Below are positions 36,012-44,516 of a stretch of 64,000 bases of DNA, in pieces. A model generated the notes under the pieces. The model was not told the origin of the DNA. It saw only the letters and a program-made list of their open reading frames with translations, and searched no databases. The stretch is taken from assembly GCA_937896235.1 (NCBI GenBank), contig CALBMX010000033.1, positions 1 through 64,000 on the forward strand, read 5' to 3'. This DNA comes from an uncultured bacterium (lineage in GTDB: Bacteria; Planctomycetota; UBA1135; GCA-002686595). The stretch's first letter is position 1. The number at the start of each line of letters is the position of its first letter. The translations under genes and the position numbers were made by a program.

Positions 36012-37643
36012 TCAAATCAGGATTAGGGTCCCCGGCTCCCCGGCAAAAATACTCGCGAGGCTGCTGCTTGGCACCCCCCCCGCCCAGCGGCGAAAGACTC
36101 GGGGGCTACCGATCTCGAGGCGTACCCGGCCCTCCAAGCCGACCGAGAAAGGGAGCTCCCCTTGATACACCTCAGGGATCCGCAAGCGCAAACCCTGGGA
36201 TCCAAAAGCGCACTCTGCGCCTAGGCGAACGACGAGGTGAGCATCCACGAGCCCTCCCGAATCCTCGATACGGACGAGCAGCTCCGAGCCCTTGCGCCGC
36301 ACCACAACACTGGCGTATGGAGCGCCGGGCTCCTCGCGTAACATTCCTAAGCGATGCGCCTCTTCGCCAAGGCGCAAGACACGGCGGCGGCGCAAAGGCG
36401 TGTCGAGCAACAGCGAGCAGATGTTTTTCGAATCGTCCTGCCAAACGAAGCGCGCGAGTAGCTTGGGGTCCGCGCCGGGCGACCTGGATCCACCGACCAT
36501 CTCAAACTCAAACGAGTGTAGCTCCCCCACTGCAAGCGCTTGATTTTGCGGTAGAGAGCTCACCTCGAATGCGCCCCCTGCGAGCTCGACATCAAAACTA
36601 ACGGACACTGCAAAGGGAAACGGATTGCGAACTTCGGCACGTGGCTTCCATACGCCACACCAGGCGGAGGTCCAAGGTTCAAGGACGGGCTTGCCATACG
36701 TGCGAGCTCGAGGGGCCTTAGCATCGGGATGATCGATGGGTTCATCCGCGAGCCCGTGGCCGCTCACCTCCAACTCGGACACTTGTAGAGGGTATTCGCC
36801 GCGATCGTCAGGCGTCAATGTGCAGAGCGCGCGAATGCTCAGCGCCCGCCGCGGCTCGTTGGTGTTGATGCCAAACAGCGGGGTACGGAAGGCGGCGAAT
36901 AAGTCCGCGGGCTCGTCAACCGACCAGCTCCAGCGTTGGCACGGCCAGTCGAGATGCACCACTTCGCCTGCGGCTTTCGGGCTCCAACCCCCGGGCCCGA
37001 CACCGTAGGCAGTGATGCGCTCGTCGCGAACAAAGCAACGATCGGCCTCGTTTGCAATCTCACCCAAGAGCATCACCGGCAACCCCATGTCACGCGCCTC
37101 GGTACAAACTGCCCGGTAGAACGATGCGATTATAAACGGCGCCCCTAGGCCCGCCTCTCCGCGCATCCTCTCTCGTCCTAGGATGCCCGCTACGGCCGGA
37201 ATCAGGGCGGGATCTTTGATCTCAATCATGTGAAAAGGCGCGTCCGATGGCGTCTCGCCACCCGGCAAAAGACGGTAGGCCTCGGCAAAAGTCGGAATAT
37301 GCTCGGCCTCAAAGGCGGGGCTGTGCCAAGAGCCGGCGTCCAAAGGATAAAGCTCGGCAAGGCTTCGCTCGGCAACAAGTCCACTGCCGTCCGTCGTGCG
37401 GCCAAGGGTGTCGTCGTGCATGAGGACAGCCTCACCATCGAGGGTCCGCTGCAGGTCATACTCGAACCCATCTAACCCATGCGCCAAGGCGCCCCGCAAG
37501 GCGCCCAGAGTGTTTTCGGGTGCATCCCATGGTGCTCCGCGGTGACCGAGGATCCACGGTGGGCCCACCTTCAGTCCAGGAACATCCGCATGGTTTAGAG
37601 GGAGCTGCAGCCAGGTCATTTTGCTTTCTTTGTCACTTGCCAT
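36012..37643 (-). CDS. Glycerophosphodiester phosphodiesterase-family protein with beta-rich C-terminal half
   Basis: A 543-residue protein. The N-terminal domain (about 25-275) is a GDPD barrel: ILGHRGAPWDAPENTLGAL (His, Arg, Glu; metal and phosphate ligands), GFEYDLQRTLDGEAVLMHDDTLGRTTDG (Glu, Asp, His), IPTFAEAYRLLP and FHMIEIKD. It would hydrolyse glycerophosphodiesters to glycerol 3-phosphate and an alcohol. The C-terminal half (about 280-540) has no metal motif and reads as two or three beta-sandwich domains, possibly carbohydrate or lipid binding. No signal peptide is evident. The start is ATG at 37643 or ATG at 37619. It is convergent to the metalloprotease. Confidence 0.88.
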   Translation of the reverse strand: MASDKESKMTWLQLPLNHADVPGLKVGPPWILGHRGAPWDAPENTLGALRGALAHGLDGFEYDLQRTLDGEAVLMHDDTLGRTTDGSGLVAERSLAELYPLDAGSWHSPAFEAEHIPTFAEAYRLLPGGETPSDAPFHMIEIKDPALIPAVAGILGRERMRGEAGLGAPFIIASFYRAVCTEARDMGLPVMLLGEIANEADRCFVRDERITAYGVGPGGWSPKAAGEVVHLDWPCQRWSWSVDEPADLFAAFRTPLFGINTNEPRRALSIRALCTLTPDDRGEYPLQVSELEVSGHGLADEPIDHPDAKAPRARTYGKPVLEPWTSAWCGVWKPRAEVRNPFPFAVSVSFDVELAGGAFEVSSLPQNQALAVGELHSFEFEMVGGSRSPGADPKLLARFVWQDDSKNICSLLLDTPLRRRRVLRLGEEAHRLGMLREEPGAPYASVVVRRKGSELLVRIEDSGGLVDAHLVVRLGAECAFGSQGLRLRIPEVYQGELPFSVGLEGRVRLEIGSPRVFRRWAGGVPSSSLASIFAGEPGTLILI

Positions 37644-37688
37644 AGGCCCAGTCTTTCCAAACGGGTGTCACTTGGGAAGAATCCATTC

Positions 37689-38366
37689 ATGTCTAGGTAC
37701 GAAACTCCTCTGCAGCGCGCACTTTATCCGCCCATCGCGACGGCTGCAGTGCTCGCGTCATGCTTTCTCGCCTGGCACACCTCTCAAGATGCAGTCCTTT
37801 GGAAAGAGACGCTGGAGTCCGCCGGCGCATCGATCGCAGTCCTTGGTAAGTTCATCGTGCTCAAGGGCCTGCAATCTGGGTCAAGCTTAGGCCCCTATGG
37901 GCTTGCGCTTCTCGTGTTTGTGATTGATGTAAATATCTGTATCGCCCTAACAAGCGGTGTGCGGCACCTAGAGCGCGCGCCTGGCCTTGGCCGTTGGATT
38001 CGGATTGCAAGGCGCCGGGCCAAGCTGATGTTGTCGGCTAACCCCGGACTCAAGAAGATGGCCTTTTTTGGGGTCACTCTCTTCGTCTTTTTACCCTTGC
38101 CGGCGACGGGCGCAGTCATGGGCACCTTCGCAGCTCGACTGATCGGGCTCTCAAGAATCGCGGGCCTCGGAGCCGTCGCTCTTGGAGCCGGAGGCATTGG
38201 CCTTGCTTTCGCCGCACTCGGCGAATTGGGGAAATCTCAGTTCGGCAGGCTGGGTTTCACAGGACTGATAAGCACGACAGCTATAGCTGGCTTTTTGGGC
38301 TGGCTGCTTATCCGTCGTGTTCGCCGCATCTTGCAAGCTGAAGAGAGCTCCAGTTCGCAACCATAG
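37689..38366 (+). CDS. Small multidrug-export (Sm_multidrug_ex) family membrane protein
   Basis: A 225-residue integral membrane protein with about six membrane segments, starting at ATG 37689 with a GGGAAG box upstream. The motif LFVFLPLPATGAVMGTFAARLIGL (given in short parts: LPLPATGA, GTFAARL) is close to the family core PLPGTGAW. The family is named for small efflux proteins but its function is poorly tested. It lies between the GDPD gene and selD without being obviously tied to either. Confidence 0.6.
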   Translation: MSRYETPLQRALYPPIATAAVLASCFLAWHTSQDAVLWKETLESAGASIAVLGKFIVLKGLQSGSSLGPYGLALLVFVIDVNICIALTSGVRHLERAPGLGRWIRIARRRAKLMLSANPGLKKMAFFGVTLFVFLPLPATGAVMGTFAARLIGLSRIAGLGAVALGAGGIGLAFAALGELGKSQFGRLGFTGLISTTAIAGFLGWLLIRRVRRILQAEESSSSQP

Positions 38367-38537
38367 CCCCTAGAGATGGTCCCAGCCTAGGCGCTGTGCG
38401 AGAGGACCACTTGCCCTCTACGGTCAGAGCTCGGAGTCCCTACCCATCCGAGGCCTGGAGTCTCCTCCACTGGGTTTGGCACTTCGGAAGATTCGACTTT
38501 CGGCAAATAGCACCCTGTGGAGAGGATGAATTGGAGA

Positions 38538-38570
38538 GCGCGCGATGTGCCCATGATGCACAACGCGCGC
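38538..38570. terminator. Hairpin between convergent export-family and selD genes
   Basis: GCGCGCGATGTGC pairs with GCACAACGCGCGC apart from one A-A mismatch, in the 223-base convergent gap. It probably acts as a terminator in both directions. Confidence 0.5.
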
Positions 38571-38589
38571 GCTAGAAGTCACCGGACCG

Positions 38590-39657
38590 TTAGTTGAACT
38601 TCACAAAGCAGTCCGTCTTCTCGCGGAACTGGCCGATCCTGTGCACCGGAACATCACGAGCCGCAAGCTCGTCTTCGAGCTTCGCCGCGTGTGCAGGGTC
38701 GACCACAATCAGAAGTCCGCCAGACGTCTCCGCGTCAAAGAACAAGAGCTCTAACGTCGCGTCGATTCCTGCGGCAGAGCGAATGTGCTCGCCAATATTG
38801 ACCTTGCCTTTCTTCGCACCACCGGACAGGTTCCCCGCTTTGGCAAGAGCGTGCGCCCCGGGGAAGATCGGCACCAAAGCCGAGTCGATCTCTAGGCACA
38901 AGTTGGAAGAGCGCGCGATGTTGAGCCCGTGACCGGCCAAGCCAAAACCTGTGATATCCGTCGCCGCATGGGCACCAGCGACATTCATCGCCTCGGCTGC
39001 TTTGGCATTGAGGGTGGCCATTTGGATCGCTGCGGGTTTGAGTTGGTCCCACGTGATCTTCTGGAACTTCGCCGCCGTGGTCATGGTTCCCATTCCAAGG
39101 GGCTTCGTTAGGTAAACCACATCGCCCGCCTTTGCACCTGCGTTCGTAGCGAGGCGCGAGCGCTCCACAACTCCTGTTACGGAAAAACCAAACTGCACTT
39201 CGGACTCTACGGTGTGTCCACCTGCGAGGATTGCACCCGACTCCTTAACCTTCTCATAGCCACCCTTCATAATCGCTGCAATCCACTCGCGATCGAAGCC
39301 GCGAGGGAAGCCGGCTAAGCACAAAGCCGTCACTGGACGGCCACCCATGGCGTACACATCCGAGATCGAGTTCGCCGCGGCAATCGCACCGTAGAAGTAG
39401 GGGTCGTCAACCACCGGCGGGAAGAAGTCGACCGTCTGAACGATCGGAAGTTCGACACCTTTGGGCAGTCCTTCCGACTCACCAAAGACGACAACTCCCG
39501 CGTCATCAAGTGTGAGTGGTCCCACTAGAAGGCGCTGATTGGCCACATCTGTTACGCCGCGCAAAACTTGCGCGAGCTCCCCTTGGGGCATCTTGGCCGC
39601 TCAGCCGGCGGCGGCTGAATATTCGGTAAGCCGTTTTTTCCTATTGAAGATCTTCAT
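38590..39657 (-). CDS. selD: Selenide, water dikinase SelD, itself a selenoprotein (Sec at codon 19, TGA 39601-39603)
   Basis: Makes selenophosphate from selenide and ATP, the Se donor for SelA. The ordinary open frame starts at an ATG (39591) beyond the active site; reading upstream through one in-frame TGA gives MKIFNRKKRLTEYS followed by AAAG-Sec-AAK, which is the SelD N-terminus with Sec at the catalytic Cys17 position and the conserved Lys at 22. The frame is open from ATG 39657 with no other stop. Body: DFFPPVVDDPYFYG, AAANSISDVYAMGG, LAGGHTVES, TDITGFGLAGHG, FFDAETSGGLLI. The TGA is followed by a SECIS-like hairpin. The full length is 355 residues, as expected for SelD. Confidence 0.93.
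39558..39574 (-). promoter_or_regulatory. Putative SECIS-type hairpin in selD
   Basis: On the minus strand CGCGCAAGTTTTGCGCG folds into a 7-pair perfect stem with a GTT loop. The stem begins 26 bases, and the loop 33 bases, after the selD TGA, within the range seen for bacterial SECIS elements. The loop G is a feature of SelB-recognised loops. It lies inside the coding region and keeps the frame. Confidence 0.6.
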
Positions 39658-39757
39658 AATTGGTGAGCAGATTAGCGTTAGCGCGCGACTTTGTCAGCAC
39701 TTCGGGGCGTGAACTGACGCCGAAATAGTAATCGAATCAACCTAGTGTTGCCCAGGT

Positions 39758-41203
39758 TTACACAAGCGATGAAAACGCAGCAAGTAAGCGCTCGTCATCG
39801 CCAGGTAGCAAGGTACGCAGGTCAATCCAGACGGCTCCATCTGAGATTCGCACAAACACCGGTGGCGTTGCTGCGCGCAGCTTGTCGGCGAGCTTGTCTG
39901 CGCCTCCGGAGGTGCTCAATCGGATGCGCAAGCAGGTCGTCGCCAGCTCGACCCCAGGAGCGCTGCCGCTGCCGGGCTGCGAAGTACTCGCCACGACTTC
40001 AAGGACGACCTCGCCGGCCCTGAAAAACGCGAGCTCCTTGAGCTTTGCAAAGAGCGCATTCGCGGCTTCGAGCAAGACTTCTGGTCGTCTACCAAGAAGT
40101 TCACGCGAGGGAATCTCATCTCCGCGGCCTTCTAAATAGAGCTCGAACGTGCGCTCGAGACCGGCCAGGGAAACTTTGTCCAAGCGCAGCGCACGGTACA
40201 AGGGATGCCTGCGCATGTCCTCGATCGCACCTAAATTACCCGCTAGGATCCCGGCCTGGGGGCCACCGAAAAGTTTGTCGCCGGAGAAGGTGACGACGTC
40301 TGCCCCGCTGGCAATCGCGTCGTCCAAGAGCGTCTCCCCTGTCAGACCATCGATTGGGGTGAGCCCGGGAACGCCGCGGTTGAGGAAGCCCGCTCCAAGG
40401 TCATATACACTCGGAAGCCCGCGGGCGGCAGCCAAGGTCGCGATCTCCTCCATGGACGCCTCTTCGGTAAACCCAATAAGAGCGAAGTTTGAGCGATGCA
40501 CCTTGAGCAAGAGCCCCGTCTGATCCGTAATCGCGTTTTGATAGTCCCCAATGCGAGTTCGATTCGTAGAGCCCACAGCGACCAGCCTGGTACCAGCTTG
40601 CTCCATCACGGCGGGCATTCGAAATGAACCGCCGATCTCAACGAGCTCACCGTGGCTTGTGATCGTCTCTTTGCCGTTGGCAAAGGTGGTAAGGGCCAGT
40701 ACACATGCGGCCGCATTGTTGTTGACTGCAATCGCGGCCTCGCAGCCGATCAAGCGTCGCGCCAACTCGCTCAATCGATCGTCGCGGCGGTTGCGCTGGC
40801 CGGAAAATCGATCGACCTCGACCACGCAGAATCCGCCAGCGGCCGCAGCCATCGCCGCTGCCGCTTCCGGGTGAACCGGGGCCCTCCCCAAGCCGGTGTG
40901 CAACACGATTCCTGTGCCGTTCACGGCGGGAACGATCCCGCGTCCCCGCTCTTCAGCTACCGCCTTGTTCAGACGGCCGACCAATCCATCCGCCCTATCC
41001 AAATCCACAAGGCGCGCCTCCAGCAGTGCGGAGTCCAAAACACCATCGGCGATCTCGCTGCGCCAGTCCGAGAGGATCTCTTGAACTAGCGACCGCATCA
41101 GCTCGCGACCAATCGTGGCTTCCAGTGCGGATACGGCCTCGCGAGCCAAGACTTCGTCGACCTTCGGCAACAGGCGAAACGGATTCGTGATTTCCATATC
41201 CAT
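39758..41203 (-). CDS. selA: L-seryl-tRNA(Sec) selenium transferase SelA
   Basis: A 481-residue PLP enzyme that converts Ser-tRNA(Sec) to Sec-tRNA(Sec) with selenophosphate. The N-terminal SelA domain (about 3-45) carries NPFRLLPKVDEVLA; the fold-type I domain follows with GTGIVLHTGLGRAP, AVNNNAAACVLAL, and the PLP lysine Lys310 in TFSGDKLFGGPQAG. The ATG at 41203 (or 41197) is used; codons upstream up to 41410 are open but lack similarity and would overlap the upstream intergenic stretch. The gene lies 100 bases upstream of selD on the same strand and probably shares its transcript. Confidence 0.97.
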   Translation of the reverse strand: MDMEITNPFRLLPKVDEVLAREAVSALEATIGRELMRSLVQEILSDWRSEIADGVLDSALLEARLVDLDRADGLVGRLNKAVAEERGRGIVPAVNGTGIVLHTGLGRAPVHPEAAAAMAAAAGGFCVVEVDRFSGQRNRRDDRLSELARRLIGCEAAIAVNNNAAACVLALTTFANGKETITSHGELVEIGGSFRMPAVMEQAGTRLVAVGSTNRTRIGDYQNAITDQTGLLLKVHRSNFALIGFTEEASMEEIATLAAARGLPSVYDLGAGFLNRGVPGLTPIDGLTGETLLDDAIASGADVVTFSGDKLFGGPQAGILAGNLGAIEDMRRHPLYRALRLDKVSLAGLERTFELYLEGRGDEIPSRELLGRRPEVLLEAANALFAKLKELAFFRAGEVVLEVVASTSQPGSGSAPGVELATTCLRIRLSTSGGADKLADKLRAATPPVFVRISDGAVWIDLRTLLPGDDERLLAAFSSLV

Positions 41204-41427
41204 AGAGTACCGCCTAGGCGTTTCGGGCTCCCTCAAAAACGTGTCCCTCCGACATAGATTGTGCGGATCGCTGTGCACAGTACGGCCACACCTCCGAAAC
41301 GGGTGTTGCCGGCCTCGCCCTGCTCCAAACGCTCCCCAGTCCAAGCCCCTGGCCAAATGGCGAAACTCCAAGCTACCGCGAACTTGGGCTGGCTCCAGAA
41401 GGGCGTACATCGCAAACTACGTCCAGT

Positions 41428-41997
41428 ATGCTTCCGCTCCTCCGACTCACACTCTTCATCGACCGGCTCAACCGCGCTGTCTATCGAGGGGTCTGCTGGC
41501 TCTCCCTTGCAATGGTCTTGATCGGCGCCTTCAACGCCCTTGCGCGTTATGGGGACAAGTACCTACCGGTGCGGCTGTCCTCGAATGGTTGGATCGAGCT
41601 GCAGTGGTATTTCTTTAGTTTGGTGTTCCTGCTCGCGGCTCCCTTTGCGGTTCGACTCGACAGCCACGTCCGCGTCGATGTGCTCTACGGTCGGCTAGGG
41701 ACGCGCGGAAAGGCGTGGATCGACCTGATTGGGACCTTGGTCTTCCTACTTCCCTTTTGCGTTTTCGGAGTCTGGTATGCCCTACCAAGCGCCTTATCCT
41801 CGTTGGATATCCGTGAAGTCTCTCCCGATCCCGGGGGGCTGACGCGTTGGCCAATCAAGCTCGTCGTCCCGGTTGCCTTTGTACTGCTGACCCTCCAGGG
41901 CTTCGCTGAGGTCACTCGCCGCGGCCTCTTCCTCAGTCGCAAAATCACGGCCACACAAGCTGGATTGGAGAATAGGGAAAGCGGTGAAACCTCGTGA
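41428..41997 (+). CDS. TRAP transporter small permease subunit (DctQ type)
   Basis: A 189-residue protein with four membrane segments (about 22-45, 60-78, 97-118, 145-168) and the RLDSHVRVDVLYGRLGTRGKAW segment (shown in parts: SHVRVDV) typical of DctQ/YiaM subunits. It associates with the large permease to form the TRAP channel. Its stop overlaps the GTG of the large permease (GTGA). The start is the ATG at 41428. The gene pair is divergent to selA. Confidence 0.85.
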   Translation: MLPLLRLTLFIDRLNRAVYRGVCWLSLAMVLIGAFNALARYGDKYLPVRLSSNGWIELQWYFFSLVFLLAAPFAVRLDSHVRVDVLYGRLGTRGKAWIDLIGTLVFLLPFCVFGVWYALPSALSSLDIREVSPDPGGLTRWPIKLVVPVAFVLLTLQGFAEVTRRGLFLSRKITATQAGLENRESGETS

Positions 41998-43319
41998 GCG
42001 AGCTCCTTGGACCGATCATGTTTGTGGTGGTGTTCCTGGTGATTTTCATCGGGTACCCGGTTGCCTTTTCGCTCGCCGGTGTGGCCTTGATCTTCTCCGC
42101 AATCGGAGTCTTTTTCGGCTATTTTGATTTCGTGCTGCTGACGGCTTTCCCCGAGCGGGTATTTGGCGTCATGTCGAATCAGATTTTACTCGCGGTTCCG
42201 TTCTTCATTTTTATGGGGACGATGCTGGAGCGCTCCAAGCTCGCTGAAGATCTACTTCGCACCATTGGATTGCTCTTTGGCCCCCTTCGCGGAGGCCTGG
42301 CCCTCGCTGTTGTTTTTGTCGGCACACTGCTCGCGGCTGCAACGGGAGTCGTAGGCGCATCTGTGGTTGCGATGGGCATGATCAGCCTACCCGTCATGAT
42401 GCGTTATGGTTACTCAAAGGAGCTGTCGAGCGGAGTCATCTGCGCGTCGGGCACACTTGGCCAAATCGTGCCGCCCAGCGTCGTACTTGTCGTCCTCGCC
42501 GACCAACTCCAAGTCAGCGTAGGGGACCTGTTTGTGGGGTCGCTACTCCCCGGGCTCATGCTTGCTGGCCTCTATGCCCTCTATGTAATCGCGATCGCAT
42601 TCTTCAAGCCAGGCGCGGCGCCAGCGATGCCCAAGGAAGAGCGCGACGCCGCCTCGGGTCAACTCGCCGGTCAAGTCGTTCGGGCACTGCTGCCCCCACT
42701 CCTTCTGATCCTGATCGTCCTGGGCTCTATCTTCCTGGGGATCGCCACGCCGACGGAAGCGGGCGCACTTGGTGCCGTCGGCGCGATGGTGCTTGCGAAA
42801 GTCAACGGCAGGCTAAGCCGGAAGGCGCTTCAAGGCACGATGCGCGAGACCACCAAGCTCACCTCGATGGTCGTCTTCCTCTTGATTGGTTCGACACTCT
42901 TCAGCTTGGTCTTCCGCGGACTTAATGGCGACATTTGGATAGAGGACCTACTGACAGGCTTGCCCGGAGGTCGCATTGGCCTGCTAGTCACATGCAACGC
43001 AGCCGTCTTCCTGCTCGGCTTCTTCATCGACTTTTTCGAGATCGCCTTCATCATCCTCCCGCTCATCGTTCCGGCTGCACGCGCCCTTGGTATCGAAGGT
43101 GATGAGATGGTTTGGTTCGGCGTGATGCTGGGCATGAACCTACAGACAAGTTTCCTCACGCCGCCCTTTGGATTTAGCCTGTTCTACCTACGCGGAGTCG
43201 CACCCAAAGAGATCCCAACTAGTGCTATTTACCGGGGTGTATTGCCCTTTATCGGGATACAACTCGTCGGCCTCGCCGTCATTGTTTTCTTTCCCGAGAT
43301 CGTGACCGGAATGCTTTAG
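41994..43319 (+). CDS. TRAP transporter large permease subunit (DctM type)
   Basis: A 441-residue protein with about 12 membrane segments. DctM landmarks: IFIGYPVAFSLAGVALIF, PFFIFMGTMLERS, GVVGASVVAMGMISLPVMMRYGY, ASGTLGQIVPPSVVLVV, ATPTEAGALGAVGAM, and the C-terminal NLQTSFLTPPFGFSLFYLRGV. It moves solute by Na+ or H+ coupling after delivery by the binding protein. GTG start overlapping the small-subunit stop. The stop is 9 bases from the convergent binding-protein stop. Confidence 0.95.
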   Translation: MSELLGPIMFVVVFLVIFIGYPVAFSLAGVALIFSAIGVFFGYFDFVLLTAFPERVFGVMSNQILLAVPFFIFMGTMLERSKLAEDLLRTIGLLFGPLRGGLALAVVFVGTLLAAATGVVGASVVAMGMISLPVMMRYGYSKELSSGVICASGTLGQIVPPSVVLVVLADQLQVSVGDLFVGSLLPGLMLAGLYALYVIAIAFFKPGAAPAMPKEERDAASGQLAGQVVRALLPPLLLILIVLGSIFLGIATPTEAGALGAVGAMVLAKVNGRLSRKALQGTMRETTKLTSMVVFLLIGSTLFSLVFRGLNGDIWIEDLLTGLPGGRIGLLVTCNAAVFLLGFFIDFFEIAFIILPLIVPAARALGIEGDEMVWFGVMLGMNLQTSFLTPPFGFSLFYLRGVAPKEIPTSAIYRGVLPFIGIQLVGLAVIVFFPEIVTGML

Positions 43320-43321
43320 GA

Positions 43322-43340
43322 GTGGGCGCTACTCGCCCAT
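43322..43340. terminator. Small hairpin between convergent TRAP genes
   Basis: A 7-pair stem (one G-T) with a five-base loop that overlaps the end of the binding-protein gene. Weak evidence for termination. Confidence 0.3.
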
Positions 43341-44429
43341 CGCAAAGTTGGCATAAGCTAACTCGGCAGCGCCAAACCAGTCGAAAGAGTCATCCCGGAA
43401 CACGCGCCACTCCGCCAGAATCTTGGCGTACCTCGCATCTGCTGCGGCTTCGGTTTCAAGTAGCTCTTCCGCAGCGGCTCTCGCAGCGCTGAGCAAGTCC
43501 TCGGGGAACTTCCGCACGGTGATGTCCTGTTTTAGGAGGCGCTTCCAGGCGGCGGGATTCTTGGCGTCATAGCGAGTCATCATCGCCGTTGCAGCCTCGC
43601 GTGTTGCCGCCTCGAGCATGGCCTTGTAATCCGCGGGAAGTTCGTCCCAAGCCTTCTGGTTGACAAGAAAGGACAGGTTAGGCCCCGGCTCCCACCAACC
43701 GGGGTAGTAGTAATTTTTGGCGACCTTGTAGAAGCCGAGTTTTTCATCGTCATAAGGGCCGACCCACTCCGTCGCGTCAATCGCACCGCGCTCAAGGGCA
43801 GGGTAAATATCGCCACCAGCAAGGACCTGCACGTTGACGCCGAGAGCATCCATCACCTTGCCCCCTTGGCCGGGAATCCTCATTTTGAGGCCCTTCAAGT
43901 CGGCCAGACTCTCCACCTTGTTCTTAAACCACCCTCCCATCTGAGCGCCCGTATTGCCGCCTGGAAAGTTGATCATCCCAAAATCGGCGTAGACATCCCG
44001 CATGAGCTTCAGGCCCCCCCCTTCCAAGAGCCAAGCGGTCTGTTGGCGTGCGTTTAGCCCAAAGGGAACACATGTGTCAAAGGCCAAGGCCGCATCTTTT
44101 CCCGTGTAGTAGTAACCACCGGTTTGACCAATTTGAGCAGCTCCCGTCTGGACCGTATCCATGACTTGCAGTGCCGGGACGAGCTCGCCAGCTTCAAAGA
44201 CTCGGATGTCAAAGTTACCTCCACTCATCTCGCGAACACGATCTGCAAGAACCTCAGCGGCCCCATAAATCGTATCGAGCGAGGAGGGGAAGCTCGAGGC
44301 GAGCCTCCATCGAACCACCTTCCCCGTAGCCACCATAGAGCCGCCCGTAGCGCGACTCTTAGATCCGCATCCAGTTGCCATCGCCGCGGCACCGAGGAGT
44401 CCACCCGAGATCAATTTCCTTCGCTTCAT
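43329..44429 (-). CDS. TRAP transporter solute-binding protein, TakP-like (alpha-keto acid type)
   Basis: A 366-residue exported lipoprotein. The ATG at 44429 gives MKRRKLISGGLLGAAAMATGC, a basic twin-arginine-like start ending in a lipobox Cys21. DctP-fold landmarks match TakP of Rhodobacter: QMGGWFKNKVESLADLKGLKM, LAGGDIYPALERGAIDATEW, VGPYDDEKLGFYKVAKNYYYPGWW. Known TakP binds pyruvate and other 2-keto acids with sodium, so the transporter may import such acids. The gene is convergent to the permease pair, whereas the common arrangement is one operon. Confidence 0.9.
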   Translation of the reverse strand: MKRRKLISGGLLGAAAMATGCGSKSRATGGSMVATGKVVRWRLASSFPSSLDTIYGAAEVLADRVREMSGGNFDIRVFEAGELVPALQVMDTVQTGAAQIGQTGGYYYTGKDAALAFDTCVPFGLNARQQTAWLLEGGGLKLMRDVYADFGMINFPGGNTGAQMGGWFKNKVESLADLKGLKMRIPGQGGKVMDALGVNVQVLAGGDIYPALERGAIDATEWVGPYDDEKLGFYKVAKNYYYPGWWEPGPNLSFLVNQKAWDELPADYKAMLEAATREAATAMMTRYDAKNPAAWKRLLKQDITVRKFPEDLLSAARAAAEELLETEAAADARYAKILAEWRVFRDDSFDWFGAAELAYANFAMGE

Positions 44430-44516
44430 GAAGGATGTCTTACGCAACCGGGCCGCATTGCGCAAGCGGCGGTCCCGCGGCAGTCTCCCCTGCACGACCG
44501 CCGCTGCATTGGCGTG

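Noticed and set aside
38590..39591. selD as an ordinary gene starting at ATG 39591
   Set aside because: It would lack the active-site region that every SelD has; extension through TGA restores it.
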